A DNA stretch of 64,000 nt from contig NHZP01000010.1 in NCBI GenBank assembly GCA_003313425.1, positions 744,001 through 808,000 of the forward strand, given 5' to 3'. Below, one piece after another: positions 1 through 10,766 of the stretch. Source of the DNA: Pseudopyrenochaeta lycopersici. Taxonomy: Eukaryota; Ascomycota; Dothideomycetes; Pleosporales; Pseudopyrenochaetaceae. A model generated the notes under the pieces. The model saw only the letters and a program-made list of their open reading frames with translations. It ran no database searches and was not told the origin of the DNA. The position numbers and the translations under genes were made by a program. Positions within the stretch are counted from its first letter, which is position 1. Every line of letters starts with the position of its first letter.

Positions 1-583
1 GCAGGAGTGCATGCCCGATTTAATATCTGGATGGAACGCCGTTTGGTTTTGCTTCCAAGCGTGCATGGTTCCGCTTGTCTCACTCTTCAGCGACGCAAGT
101 ATTCCTGAGGAAGTTGAACGATGGAAGGCAAGCATTGAGACAGCACTGCAGTTCTTCGAGTCGGTCAAGGACTGGAGCATTGCAGCGAAGAGGAGTGGGG
201 ATGCTGTAACACGCCTCTACGCAGCCTACAAGACGCACGCTTCAACGATGGTAACGCCCCGTGCTGCTCAAACTGTGGTACCATCTCAGTACCAGAGCCA
301 TACTCATTTCGCAGTGCCTGGGACTACGGCTGCGCCACCGATGCTCAACACACACGTCATGTACGGGCAAGGCCAGAGTTCTTTCCATTACAACCCTGCA
401 ACGCCGACCTGGGCTAACGCCAATGATCCGACTATCCTCAACAATTTCTGGGACGACATGATGTGGGATACCAATCTACCAGACATGCTAGAAACACCTT
501 TCGGCCTGAGCAATGACTATGAGTATGCTGGCACGGCACAAGATTCAGGCTCAGGTGGAGCATGCTGGATGCATGGAAATTAA
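1..583 (+). CDS. Fungal-specific transcription factor, C-terminal part (5' end outside window)
   Basis: The frame is open from base 2 to the TAA at 581-583, so only about the last 193 residues are present and the start lies to the left. The segment reading SGWNAVWFCFQACMVPL, then a helical stretch ending near KSGDAVTRLYAAYK, resembles the end of the fungal-specific (PF04082-type) regulatory domain of Gal4-like Zn2Cys6 regulators. The tail is Gln/Asn/Pro/Thr-rich, then acidic-aromatic (FWDDMMWD), as expected of a disordered activation region. Inference: a nuclear DNA-binding regulator whose zinc cluster lies outside the window. The target pathway cannot be read from this part. Confidence 0.7.
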   Translation, partial: QECMPDLISGWNAVWFCFQACMVPLVSLFSDASIPEEVERWKASIETALQFFESVKDWSIAAKRSGDAVTRLYAAYKTHASTMVTPRAAQTVVPSQYQSHTHFAVPGTTAAPPMLNTHVMYGQGQSSFHYNPATPTWANANDPTILNNFWDDMMWDTNLPDMLETPFGLSNDYEYAGTAQDSGSGGACWMHGN

Positions 584-2272
584 CATTGCCGTGTGTGCAT
601 CGCTGCCACGACAGCTTCTTGAATCTAGGGTATAGCCACCGGGTTTTCAACTTGTGCTGAGCGCATGAGCATCGACGATGGCATGCACTCTCTGTATCGC
701 TACAGACGCCTTCAACAGAGTTTCGATACACCCACCGGGACTTTTGCTACCCTGACAGCACGTTGATGAGGCGTCTGCACGTTGTGTCTCCAAGACCAGT
801 GGATACACACAACAGCCGGCGGGACCCATTCACATGGGATTATATGCATGGGTGACCCCAGGATCTTCATAAATACATGCAAACACTACGCGCAATTTTT
901 CACAGGAGAGGTAAGAGCAAGGTGCTAGTACGAGTACGAACACACGAATTGGAGGCTCACGATGGTTTTGTTTCGATTGTTTTTGCCTGTTTTTCTCTTC
1001 CGTTTTCCAACATGGGTTACATACATACGAGCGGAGGAGTTCGCATTCGTTCAGCATCCGACGGCCTGGGGCCTGCATTGGTTCGGCTTTCGTCAGGGCC
1101 TTCGGGCCATTTCTTGCATTCGTTTTCCCCTTCTTTTCAGGTTGCATTCATGTTGCATTGCATAGTCGGTCGTTGTCATCTTTTTTCCGTAGCCATATTG
1201 TACGCATAGACCGTCATGTTCGTTCGTATACTCCCGCTCTATAGACAGGGATGGATAGTTTGATACCCTAGGTTTTGCAGATTCCTCTGAAGGCTAAATG
1301 GGAGCGAGGAGGCCATTGCCTGGAAACCAGTGACCAAGGAAGGGAATTGGTGGAATTGGACTGTACATAGACATCGCTTATAGACCATTTGACGTTGGGC
1401 ATATGCTTAATAGACTTCTATTATAGCCACCATTTCTCCACATTCACGACCGTTGGGGTGCTTGTCGGCTAAAGGTCGCGCAGGATCGATCTGGGCTTCG
1501 ACAAGGCTTTCACAAGAACCCGAACACGACGCGGCGCCACGGGCGCGTAACGCTGGTATTATAGGGCACACAGAAAATACCAGTCGAGGCTAGACTCTCT
1601 TTTATAGCAGCAGCGGGAAAGGAGGGGGAAAGGACCGGCTCGATCACGATCCCCAAGCGCTCTACGGGCCGAGATCGTGCGCTAACCGTCAGCGAATGCT
1701 TGACTGCCGGATCAGAGTGCTTATCCAAAGTTCGGTACGGGATGTATATACCTGGTAGGTGAGGCCTGGCTTGGACTAGAGAGCGAGAAATGGTGACCAG
1801 TGCGCCGTGCAACACTCCGCGAATGGTCTGCGCTAACGAGCAATGACGGAAGACGAGGATACACCCGAAATGGGCAGTGGGGCTTATCGATAACATGTAG
1901 CAATGATCTGCGAACGCTTGGAAAAATGAACAAGGCCAACAGCTGTCTCACATGCGATATTTTGGTTGATTGATGGGGAGTGGTCCCCACAGAACCACAG
2001 GAATAAAATTTCGGCCTCGAGCTTCAAGACTGAGTCGTTCTGAAACACAATGCTTCTTCACGGAAAAGTAGTCGGCCCTCCCCACCGAGGAGCTTCCCCA
2101 CGTGCAAGCTTGTAAGCTTGGCTTGGACGCCGTCCATCCACCATGGAGCTTGGCCATTCTACCATTACTACACCGCTGCCCGACTGCAGTGCAGCGGCAC
2201 GGCTCCCCTTCCCTCGCCCCTCTACCACCCAGATCTTGAGTCCCAGCCCAATTACAACAAATTCGCGTGAAA
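584..2272. other. Intergenic, no supported gene
   Basis: About 1.7 kb between the transcription factor and the cation transporter. The short open frames on both strands start at non-ATG codons or have no recognisable composition. Pyrimidine-rich runs near 2150-2250 fit the 5' region of the downstream gene. I saw no RNA gene or mobile element. Confidence 0.6.
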
Positions 2273-3748
2273 ATGTCGTCCGAACCAGATCTTCACCGCG
2301 CAATATCAATGAAACCGCTCCCGTTCCAACTTCACAACCACCCCGACCGTTCAGAACGAACCGCAAGCCCCCACGTCCACCTTAGCAGCTCCAGTACTCA
2401 CCAACATACTTCTTCAGACGCTTCAGGAGGGAGGCACGACGGCAACAGCACCGCCATCGAGACATCACAGGCCACCAGCGACCACGATCCTATTGCGCGC
2501 CACGTACCGGCCCGCACCAGCACTGACAACGATGTCGAGAGCCAGTCACCGCCAGGGTACACACCAGACAATGACCCCTACAGACTGTCTGCGGCGATAA
2601 AGCACGAGGCCGAGCTTGCGCTTATCCGCGCCAATACCTCTCGGAAACGCGACGGTTGCGGGCCTCTCACACTGAATCCCAAAGCACGCAGCGCGAAGAA
2701 ACTCGAAGAATTCTACGAGGCCCAGAACGAGAACATTGAACGCCTGCTAAAGCCCGTCGACGATCACAGGCGAGCAGCCAAAGAAGAGGGCGATGCTAAT
2801 CATCTCAAGTACAAGATCGCCGTTATTGGAAGTTTCGTCGCGAATATCATTCTAGCCATTCTTCAACTCTACGCCGCCATATCCTCGAAATCGCTCTCGC
2901 TCTTCACCACAATGGCTGATTCGCTCTTCGACCCGCTGTCCAATCTCACACTCATCATGTGCAATCGCGCCGTTGCCCGCGTTGACGCGCGAAAGTTCCC
3001 ATCCGGGAAGGCGAGGATTGAGACGGCCGGCAACTTGTCCTTCTGTGCTCTTATGATTACAGTCTCTGTGGTCATCATTGTCGAATCCATACGCACCGTT
3101 GCCGAACACAAAGGCCCGGAAGTCAACGATTTCTTTCTCCCGTCTGTGATTGCTGTCAGCATCGCTTTTGCGACAAAATTTAGCTTGTTTCTGTACTGCT
3201 GGGCGCTGCGGAATAAGTACAGCCAAGTGAGGATTCTGTGGGAAGATCACCGCAATGATCTCTTCATCAACGGCTTTGGTGTCTTGACAAGTGTCGGTGG
3301 CTCCAAATTGAAGTGGTGGCTTGACCCTATGGGCGCTATGATACTCTCTGTCCTCATCATCTTCCTCTGGAGCCGGACTGCGTACAGCGAGTTCCAACTT
3401 CTTATCGGAGTAACAGCAGACACTGCCATGCTCCAGCACATTACCTACATCTGTAAGCTCCCCTCTGATCCTTCACCCAGTGCATTTCTCTAACACAGCA
3501 CACCAGCAATGACACACTCCCCCGCCATCCGCCAAATCGATACCGTACGCGCGTACCACTCCGGTCCTCGCCTAATCGTCGAAGTTGACATCGTAATGGA
3601 TCCCGAGGAGACGCTCCGAGCTACCCACGACGTTGCCGAGGAGCTTCAGATCAAGCTGGAAAGCCTGCCCGATGTAGAGAGGGCCTATGTGCATGTCGAT
3701 TATGAGACGGACCATCGCCCGGAGCACTCTTTAAAGAAGGAATTATAA
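2273..3748 (+). CDS. Cation diffusion facilitator (CDF) family metal transporter
   Basis: Two exons, 2273-3452 and 3507-3748, give 473 aa. The 54 nt intron begins GTAAGC and ends CCAG, and the join recreates a Ser codon. The ATG at 2273 is the first ATG in frame. The first ~185 residues are Ser/His/Pro-rich and hydrophilic. A six-helix CDF core follows from KYKIAVIGSFVAN. It carries the metal-site pair typical of the family: ADSLFDPLSN in helix 2 and DHRNDLFIN in helix 5. A cytoplasmic ferredoxin-like C-terminal domain (about 400-465) ends VHVDYETDH. CDF proteins export Zn, Mn, Fe or Co from the cytosol by proton antiport. The DxxxD/HxxxD-type motif with Asp in helix 2 resembles fungal mitochondrial or Mn-type members, but the metal is not certain. 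Confidence 0.9.
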
Positions 3749-4670
3749 AAAGGGCTAAACACGGTTTTACAGGACAAAGATACATAGAGTAGACAAAGAC
3801 GCTACCTCGCATGACCTCCCAACGCTAGATAGATATATGACACGTTGCAAAAGTACATACATTGCTACAGGCGTTGTACTTTTATTGGGGCATTATTAGT
3901 ACATAGCCGCTTTTAGTATGTAATCATACTAATTCTCATCTTCCTACACGCGCGTCACTTTACGTGAGCGCTCCGGAAATATGTACATTTGAAATGAAAT
4001 ATCAACTTCACACTTCTGGTGGTATGTCTCTTGGAGATTATTGAAAGGCGTTTGTCTTTCACAGACTTGTCATGATAAATCAGGTAGTATCGAGGTCAAG
4101 CATATTCACTACTATTTCGCGCCTTCAATACATTTTATACATCATTCAGCACATGAAGGAAAGTTTCGTAGTCTTCCTGGGCACTGATAGTCGGGGTGAT
4201 CAGTGATGCCATACCGAACCTTTCCTCCTTTGTGTAGCCCAATTTGCCGTTTTTTTCTTCAATTCCAGGTCCGTGATTCCAAAGTTTCGTTTAGGTCGAG
4301 TCACAGGTGCTCGGGGTGAAGTTGTACGTTTGTTGTTGTGGTGACGGTGAAGGACTCGACCGCGAGCAGCAGAACCTTTGCCTGGTACACTCGTTACGCG
4401 TCTACTTTGCACTCCCTCCTGACAGAAATTCAGGCATTTTGTTAACAATTTTGCAGTCATTATCTTCTACCCACTGCATTGATAGTAGGATACCATTTCC
4501 ACTCAACCTCCTAACCTACCAACCAATTGTACTACCAACGGTCACATAAGTATATTTACTCACTTAGAGATAGCAGCCACACCTATATACTGCATCGTCT
4601 CGTCTAGCACCTTGCTTGGAAGCTCTTCCCACGCCGCCTTAGAGGTGCGCCGTTGGCCAAACAGAAGACG
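3749..4670. other. Intergenic, no supported gene
   Basis: AT-rich spacer of ~920 bp holding the 3' region of the CDF gene and the promoter of the next gene. A TATA-like CTATATACT lies about 90 bp before the ATG at 4671. No coding potential was recognised. Confidence 0.55.
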
Positions 4671-5711
4671 ATGCGCGAGGTTGTCACCTACCCACGGATC
4701 CAAGTCACGCCAGCGAACGACTCATGCTTGAGTTCATCGATGTTATATGAGCACATCCTGACCTGTGGACACATTATTGTTACCCCAAAACCAGGCGAGC
4801 AGTGCGCGCCCAACTGCCATCATGTTGCGATCAGAAACAAAAGCCTCAAAAAGAAACCATACAAGGTCGGCAAAAAACATTTCTACTGCGACGCGTGTGT
4901 GGAGTCTGAGAATGAAGCATTGATACCAGATGATGCGACATCTACCGAAGCAGGTAAGGAGTGAGGCCTCTGTCATACTTTAGTAAAGAATGCTGACATT
5001 GGTCAAATAGAAAGTATACGAGCTGAACTGCGCCAAACAGAAGCGAAGATGCGTAGCAAAGAGACCTCTTATCGAAAATGTTACATCGGCCTGCAGATGA
5101 CATCGGTGCCATGCCGTGCTGATGGCGAGGCAGGGCGCAGATACGTACCTAGGAAGGATCATCATCCATTCGATACTTCCTCTCCCCAAATAGGCGACAA
5201 AATGTTTGAAGACATCGACCCGCAGCTACCAAAAGAGATACATAGAAGAAGATCCCGATTGAACGCACAGAAACCTAGTGAAATTCTAGGCGGTAATGAC
5301 TCGGACGATGGTACTTGGAGCCCAGGGGACGAAGAAACAAGTGATTCTCAGCTCACGAATTCTGAAATAAACTCAGATCGAATGTCCCAAGAACTTGCCG
5401 AATGTGTTTCTAGCCAAGGAGAATTGCCAACCTCGACGTCTTCAATTTCACGCACTCGCGCCCGCATTGCCGCCGCTCGTCCAATCGTGCTCAGCCCAAG
5501 CCCCAGAGCCCCTACCGCTACACCACAGTCTGCACGAAAGCGCAAGAGACCGGTGACGGAAGACCCGGAAGTCACGGAAGACTCGGAAGAGTCGACGGCA
5601 GAATGTATCGCTTCTCCGCGTGCAACGCGTCCACGAGTTGCGGCGCCGGCGTCCAGGACGCCTGCTCGAAGACAAGCGCAGCGGCAGAGCGTTAAAATTG
5701 CCAAGCGTTAA
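4671..5711 (+). CDS. Hypothetical protein, Cys/His-rich N-terminus and disordered basic C-terminus
   Basis: Not recognised. Two exons, 4671-4953 and 5011-5711, give 327 aa. The intron has a GTAAGG donor and an AATAG acceptor, and the frame runs straight through the join. Residues ~25-80 hold an array of possible zinc ligands: a CGH triplet, then Cys, Cys, a HH pair, and a final YCDAC. The spacing does not match a RING, PHD or C2H2 finger that I can name. The rest is low complexity: acidic-Ser stretches (DSDDGTW), then Arg/Pro/Ala-rich basic clusters (ARKRKRP) that could be nuclear localisation signals. The continuous frame across a clean intron supports a real gene. Function unknown; a nuclear role is only inferred from composition. 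Confidence 0.65.
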
Positions 5712-6385
5712 GTCTGCCTTGCACGGGTTGATGCCGAGTATTTGGAAGACGGGCATGGGAGCCCAAGTTTGAGGTTGAAGGTTAACTTTCATGATCATGC
5801 GGAGATTATACTTTGTTATCTCAAAACTTGGCGCTATTCTCAGAGCTGGTGGGACTGGATGGAAGGAATGAAGTATCATCCGCCTTATTTTGGGAAGCTT
5901 CACTGCCTATCACACGAGGATTGGAAAGCTGAGTGGTCTTCAATATGTCTCCCCGGCTGTATTTGTGTTTTCACAGTATCGTACGCGTTGAAGGCTCACA
6001 GCAGTGAACGAGAAAATCGTGTATTAGCTTTAATTATGTATTATCATTGGAGCACTATTGTAATGTGATTGAAGAGTGATAGGAACAAGCGCCATCCATA
6101 GCTGAACTGCAAGCCAAGTTGACTTTGATGTGAAAACTGTAAGGAGTGGGAGTTGAAGGACAGATGAAGATAAAACAAATTGCGAGGAAATTTGATCTAG
6201 CACAGGGGCGTGCGATCATGGCCTTTTGGGACTCCCCTTTCCCACGAGAATGCAACTCGTTCTGCTCCGACCCAAGATGGAGCTGAAGTCAATTCACCTG
6301 CGATTATTTGCTTCCCCTTGGAAGCAGTCGTGAAGCTCCAATACATCCTCACTTTCCTATACCCCCTAATTTTCTTTTTTTTTGA
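5712..6385. other. Intergenic between convergent genes
   Basis: About 670 bp between the stop of the unknown gene and the stop of the P450 on the other strand. It presumably holds both 3' ends. One open frame (5742-6068) begins with a non-ATG codon and has no recognisable features. Nothing else seen. Confidence 0.55.
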
Positions 6386-7968
6386 CTACTTCTTTTCAAT
6401 CACACGTACGCCCCTGCTCTGCCGACTTGCAGCTGGTATGAAGTAGTCTTGCACAAACTTGACGTCGCGTTCGTACTCGGTGTCGTATAGCTGGAGTCTA
6501 GGACCAAGCCTTCTTAACATATAGCCAAGTGTCAGATATAGCTCCGCGTATGCTAAACGCATACCAGCACACTGTCGTGTTCCGCGTCCAAAGTTGTTCA
6601 GATGTGCTCGCAGGCGGTGGCGGTCTAAAGGTTCAAGATGTAGCCACCGTTCTGGCCTAAACTCCTCTGGCTCGGGGAATACAGTGGGATTACGATGGAG
6701 CATGTAGGCGGACGTTCCGACGGGTGTTCCTGGTGGGATCACCCAGTCACGGTAATGCAAGGTATCGTTTGGATGAGAGCGTGTGAGTCGGTGCATTGTC
6801 CCATACGAGAGTCGCAGCCCTTCGTCCAGAATGGCGTTCAAGTACGGCAGTTCTTCGAAAACATGTTGACTAGGTGAAGATGTTGGATCTGGCATAGCGC
6901 TCTCTAGTTCCTCCAACACCTTATTCAGGACTTCCGGCGTCCTCAACACGAAGTATGTTATCAGGGACAGTATGTGTGCTGACGTCAACGTCCCTGCACC
7001 CACGAACGACGCTGCTTCATACCTCATCCGCAACTCTGTTTTCTCGGAGTATGGTAAAGTTGGCTCGTTAAGGATTTCATGAAAGATAGTAACATGAGAT
7101 GTTTTATCTTGCTCTCCACCACGCATAACGGCGCGGACTTGGGTGGCGTATTCGGCCTCTTGTTGACGGATGAGGTAAATCGCATCGTCTGCGCGTTTGA
7201 CCCACCAATCGGGTAGCTTGTCCAGCAGTGGAAATAGCCAGGGAAATTGTTTGATGCTGTGTAGCGGCTTCAGTCTGAAAATCGATAGCTAGAAACACAA
7301 ATGAAGACTTACATTGGTGTGAAAGTACAGTGTATTTGCATCCAATCGTACCAATGCGGCGAGAAGTTCTCCTTCTGTAGACAGTTTCGGCTGAAAGAAA
7401 AGCAGTATTCAGTAATGATGTCCTGTGTAAGGGCCGAATATGCGTGTTCAAGGTTGATGGCCTTTCCTGCTTCAATGCCTTCCTCAACCTTCTGGACCAA
7501 AGTGTTCACCAACTCCTTCAGGACTGGTTCCAGCTTGCGAATATAGGTGGGTGATAAGAACTTGGCAAACGCTGCACGGCGCATTTTGTGCATGTTGTGC
7601 CCGATGGTACCGAGTGTTGTTGCGACATTACCAAACATACCCGCGGACCACCAGAACTTGTCGACTTCTCTTCCAATTGAAGGGTACAGCCTGCTCATGA
7701 AGTCCAAGTCGGGATCGTTGACATGTAGCTCGTACGGATTGATTCGAATAATTGGTCCAAATTCTTCGTGCATTCTTTCGATCTCGTACACATATCTTCC
7801 ACCTTTGACGACATCGTAGTAAAACTCGTACCAGAAAGTCACCGCCGCCAGCTTTGATCCCGGGAATTTTGCAACTGGGGATAGATATAGCCTCCAGAAT
7901 GCGCCGTAGATGGTGTAGAGCACCGTGGCGAGGGCACTATACATTAATAAGATCGCTGTGAGCCCCAT
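6386..7968 (-). CDS. Cytochrome P450 monooxygenase
   Basis: Exons 7968-7313 and 7256-6386 give 508 aa. An N-terminal membrane anchor (LTAILLMYSALATVLYTIYG) precedes a proline-type hinge. Diagnostic motifs are all present: the I-helix GAGTLTS (~305-311), ExxR as EGLR (~364-367), FRPERW (~418-423) and the heme loop FGRGTRQCAG with Cys ~448. It is thus an ER-bound heme-thiolate oxygenase using CPR electrons. The N-terminal region (KFPGSKLAAVTFWYEF...GRYVYEIERMHEEFGPIIRINP in part) resembles CYP58-like fungal P450s near trichodiene oxygenase, but no trichothecene genes are nearby and the substrate is unknown. The intron donor is GTAAGT at 7312. The acceptor could be CACAG (56 nt intron, used here) or TTTTCAG (38 nt, also in frame). 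Confidence 0.9.
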
Positions 7969-8738
7969 CCTGTAGGTAGCAACTTGAGAAGAGAGGATGG
8001 GCTCAACCTGCTGGTGGATTTCTCACGATGAATAGACTGTACATGACAAGGGCCATATCTCGAGTAACTGGGGCTATGCTCAACAGGGCGCACGCTACCT
8101 TGTTCACCCTACTGCATTGAGACGAATGTGCATTGGTGATCAGGAGTGCATAAGGCATGTTCTGATCCGAGAGCTAACGGGGAGGATGGGTATGACGTTG
8201 ATTGGCCCAAAAAAATTGCAGGAGTAGAAAAACCAATGTCGTGCGGCTATAGGCTGCGTGATGCGAGTGTTCCGGCCCTACTTTTCATACTTTTTCGGTG
8301 GGCTTAAAGGCCGAGTTCTCTTTTCGACTCATGAAGCTGGAGTGGGCGGTCTATATATACGCTTTTAATCAGATCTATTGCAGGGCGTTCACAGGTCCAG
8401 GTCTTGACGCACCAATCAAACGCGAACGCAATTTAGACTTCACTCCCTTTCATGCTGGCGCTTTTCAGTTTGCAGAAGCAAGAGCGGCGGCACATCTGCC
8501 GACGATTCCAACACAATAGCGGATGTGGAATGATTGGTTGATTGACAAGTGTTACCATTCTATATGCTACAGTAAACAATGGCCTGTTTAGGTTACTGAT
8601 TCAAGAATAATGGGACGTGGGGGGCGCGGGTACCGGAGAACTTGCCCGTGAGGTCGGCATGGCGGAGATAAAGGCGGAATCCTCGGCGGTCCGCCCAAAT
8701 CCCCAAAAAAAAATGACCGACTTCACGCGTCAGCTCCA
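7969..8738. promoter_or_regulatory. Divergent intergenic region, P450 / Rcm1-type gene
   Basis: About 770 bp between two genes transcribed away from each other, so it should hold both promoters. A TATA-like TCTATATATACG lies near 8351, and an A-rich tract precedes 8739. I identified no specific factor site. Confidence 0.4.
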
Positions 8739-10508
8739 ATGTCCCTCTATTACGAGGCTGCCGCGATTCTTGCGAATACCGACAATATCGGCGGATCGTT
8801 GAAGTCGCGCATATATAAGAAAAAGGAGCTGAAGAGCACGCCTGGGCAGCTCTTCGCGCTCATTGCGGAGACGTCTAAATGGTCGGTGGTACTTAAGGAT
8901 GTGATTGATAGCTGTGGCTTGCTTGTGGAGGAGAAGAAGGTATGTGAAATTGAGAGGCGTCTCCACTCCTTGCAGTAGCTTACTTTCCTTCAGCTCACTC
9001 CTCTCCTCGCCCTCCTCCTTACGCACGACTTGCTCCTCGCTAAGAATGGTGTCGCTGCACCCGCAACCCACGTCCTCAGACTCGCCGTTACGAGGCACAA
9101 AGCTCGTCTCGGCGCCGGCCTTACCAAGGCTCGCATAAGACACGGACACGCCACATTAGATGCCTTTAGGGAAGCTGTGAACAATGGTGAACTTGATGCA
9201 GATGATGAAGTAGTCAAGAGTCGACATCCGCGTTGGGTACGAGTGAATACGATCAAGACAAGCTTGAACGAGCAGCTGTCAACTACCTTTGCTGATTTCG
9301 AGAAGACGGAAGACATGGCTGCGGTGTTGTCTGCACCTAAGAGGTCGAAACTGTACTTTGAGGATCCAAATATTCCCAATCTGCTGGCGCTTCCTTCTAG
9401 GATAGATCTGAGCAGGTCATCTGCATACACAAGTGGTCAGATTATATTTCAAGACAAGGCGTCATGCTTCCCAGCCTACTTGTTGGATCCATCACCTGAG
9501 GATGGAGAAGTCATTGACGCTACTGCAGCCCCTGGTAATAAGACGACACACTTGGCAGCAATCATATCAAGTCGAGGCAGCCCATCACAGGAACAGAAGG
9601 TGATTGCGTTTGAGCGCGACAAGGGCAGGACCCTCATACTACAAAAGATGGTCAAGCTCGCATCGTCAGATAGTATTATCCGCGTGAAGGGCAGTAATGA
9701 TTTTCTAGCCGCTAAGCCTGGCTCAGATGAGTTTGCCAATGTCGGTGCTATATTGCTTGATCCAAGTTGCTCCGGGACTGGCATTGTTGGGCGAGACGAC
9801 GCCATCAAGATGCACTTGCCCGCAGCTCAAGGTGGTCGAGTAACTTCAGAGAAGCCCAACAAAGGCAAGAAGCGAAAGAGAGGAGACGACGCGAGTAATA
9901 CAGATGATTCTGCAGCAGTCCTTAACGTGGATGTCGACGATTCCACGCCCGAGGAGACACCATTCGAAGGCAAGCTTTCTGAACGACTCGCAGCTTTGTC
10001 AAGCTTTCAGCTGCATATCTTGACCCACGCCATGCGGTTCCCTAATGCACGCAAGATAACTTACTCCACGTGCTCGATTCATTTTGAAGAGAACGAGGGC
10101 GTAGTCTTCCAAGCACTGGCAACTTCTGTCGCGAAAGAGCGAGGATGGAGAATCTTGGAGAGAAGGGATCAAGTGGAAGGCCTGCAAAAGTGGCACAGAC
10201 GAGGTGTCTGGGAGGATGAGAAGCTCAATTATGATGTAGACGAAGCTACAAAGGGCAATGTGCTAGATGCATGTATTCGGTGCGACAAAGGAACCCAGGA
10301 AGGCACGATGGGCTTCTTCGTTGCAGCTTTCGTTCGAGAAGGGGCCCTCGAGCCATCAAAATCTCAAGAAAGTGCTACTCATGATGCCGAAGAATGGAAT
10401 GGTTTCAGCGACAATGATGGGCATCAAGAGGCGGGGGCCTCGGATGGGTTGGCAACAGAGGCGTCGAAGAAGAGCAAGAAGAAGAAACGAAAAGTCAACA
10501 AGGGATAA
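8739..10508 (+). CDS. rcm1: 25S rRNA cytosine-C5 methyltransferase, Rcm1/NSUN5 type
   Basis: Exons 8739-8939 and 8994-10508 give 571 aa. The phase-0 intron (GTATGT...TTCAG) interrupts the N-terminal domain and rejoins as LTPLLALLLTHDLLLAKNG. The N-terminus MSLYYEAAAIL and the LAKNG segment are typical of Rcm1/NSUN5. SAM-binding motif I appears as DATAAPGNKTTHLAA (~242-256). Both NOL1/NOP2/Sun cysteines are present: motif IV DPSCSGTG (Cys ~326) and motif VI TYSTCSI (Cys ~427). In this family one Cys attacks C6 of the target cytosine and the other helps release. A charged insertion (KGKKRKRGDD, ~358-366) lies between motifs, and the C-terminus is a Lys-rich nucleolar-type tail (KKSKKKKRKVNKG). 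Yeast Rcm1 methylates C2278 of 25S rRNA; the same role is inferred here. Confidence 0.92.
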
Positions 10509-10766
10509 GCTGTGCAAGCGTAGTAGCTGTGACGCTCCTATCATCGGTAGTGAAGCTCTCTCGATGGCCCTTTATTAGGTAGGGACTTTGCATAATGTTT
10601 ACCATTCCCGTCACTACCACCGCTCGAAGCCTGGTTCTTGCTCTCTTGATGAAGAAATACTGCTGTCACCTCAATAACGCCACCTATGCGAAACCTTTGC
10701 CTACCAACACGTCTCTAATCTACGTTCTCCCATTCCCATTTCGTCAATCCGTTGCTGAAATCTATC

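Noticed and set aside
877..1209. 110-codon plus-strand frame after the first transcription factor
   Set aside because: Low-complexity composition and antisense overlap with an equally unsupported frame; no family likeness.
5742..6068. Plus-strand frame between the unknown gene and the P450
   Set aside because: Begins with a non-ATG codon 31 bp after a stop and has no recognisable features; more likely 3' untranslated DNA.
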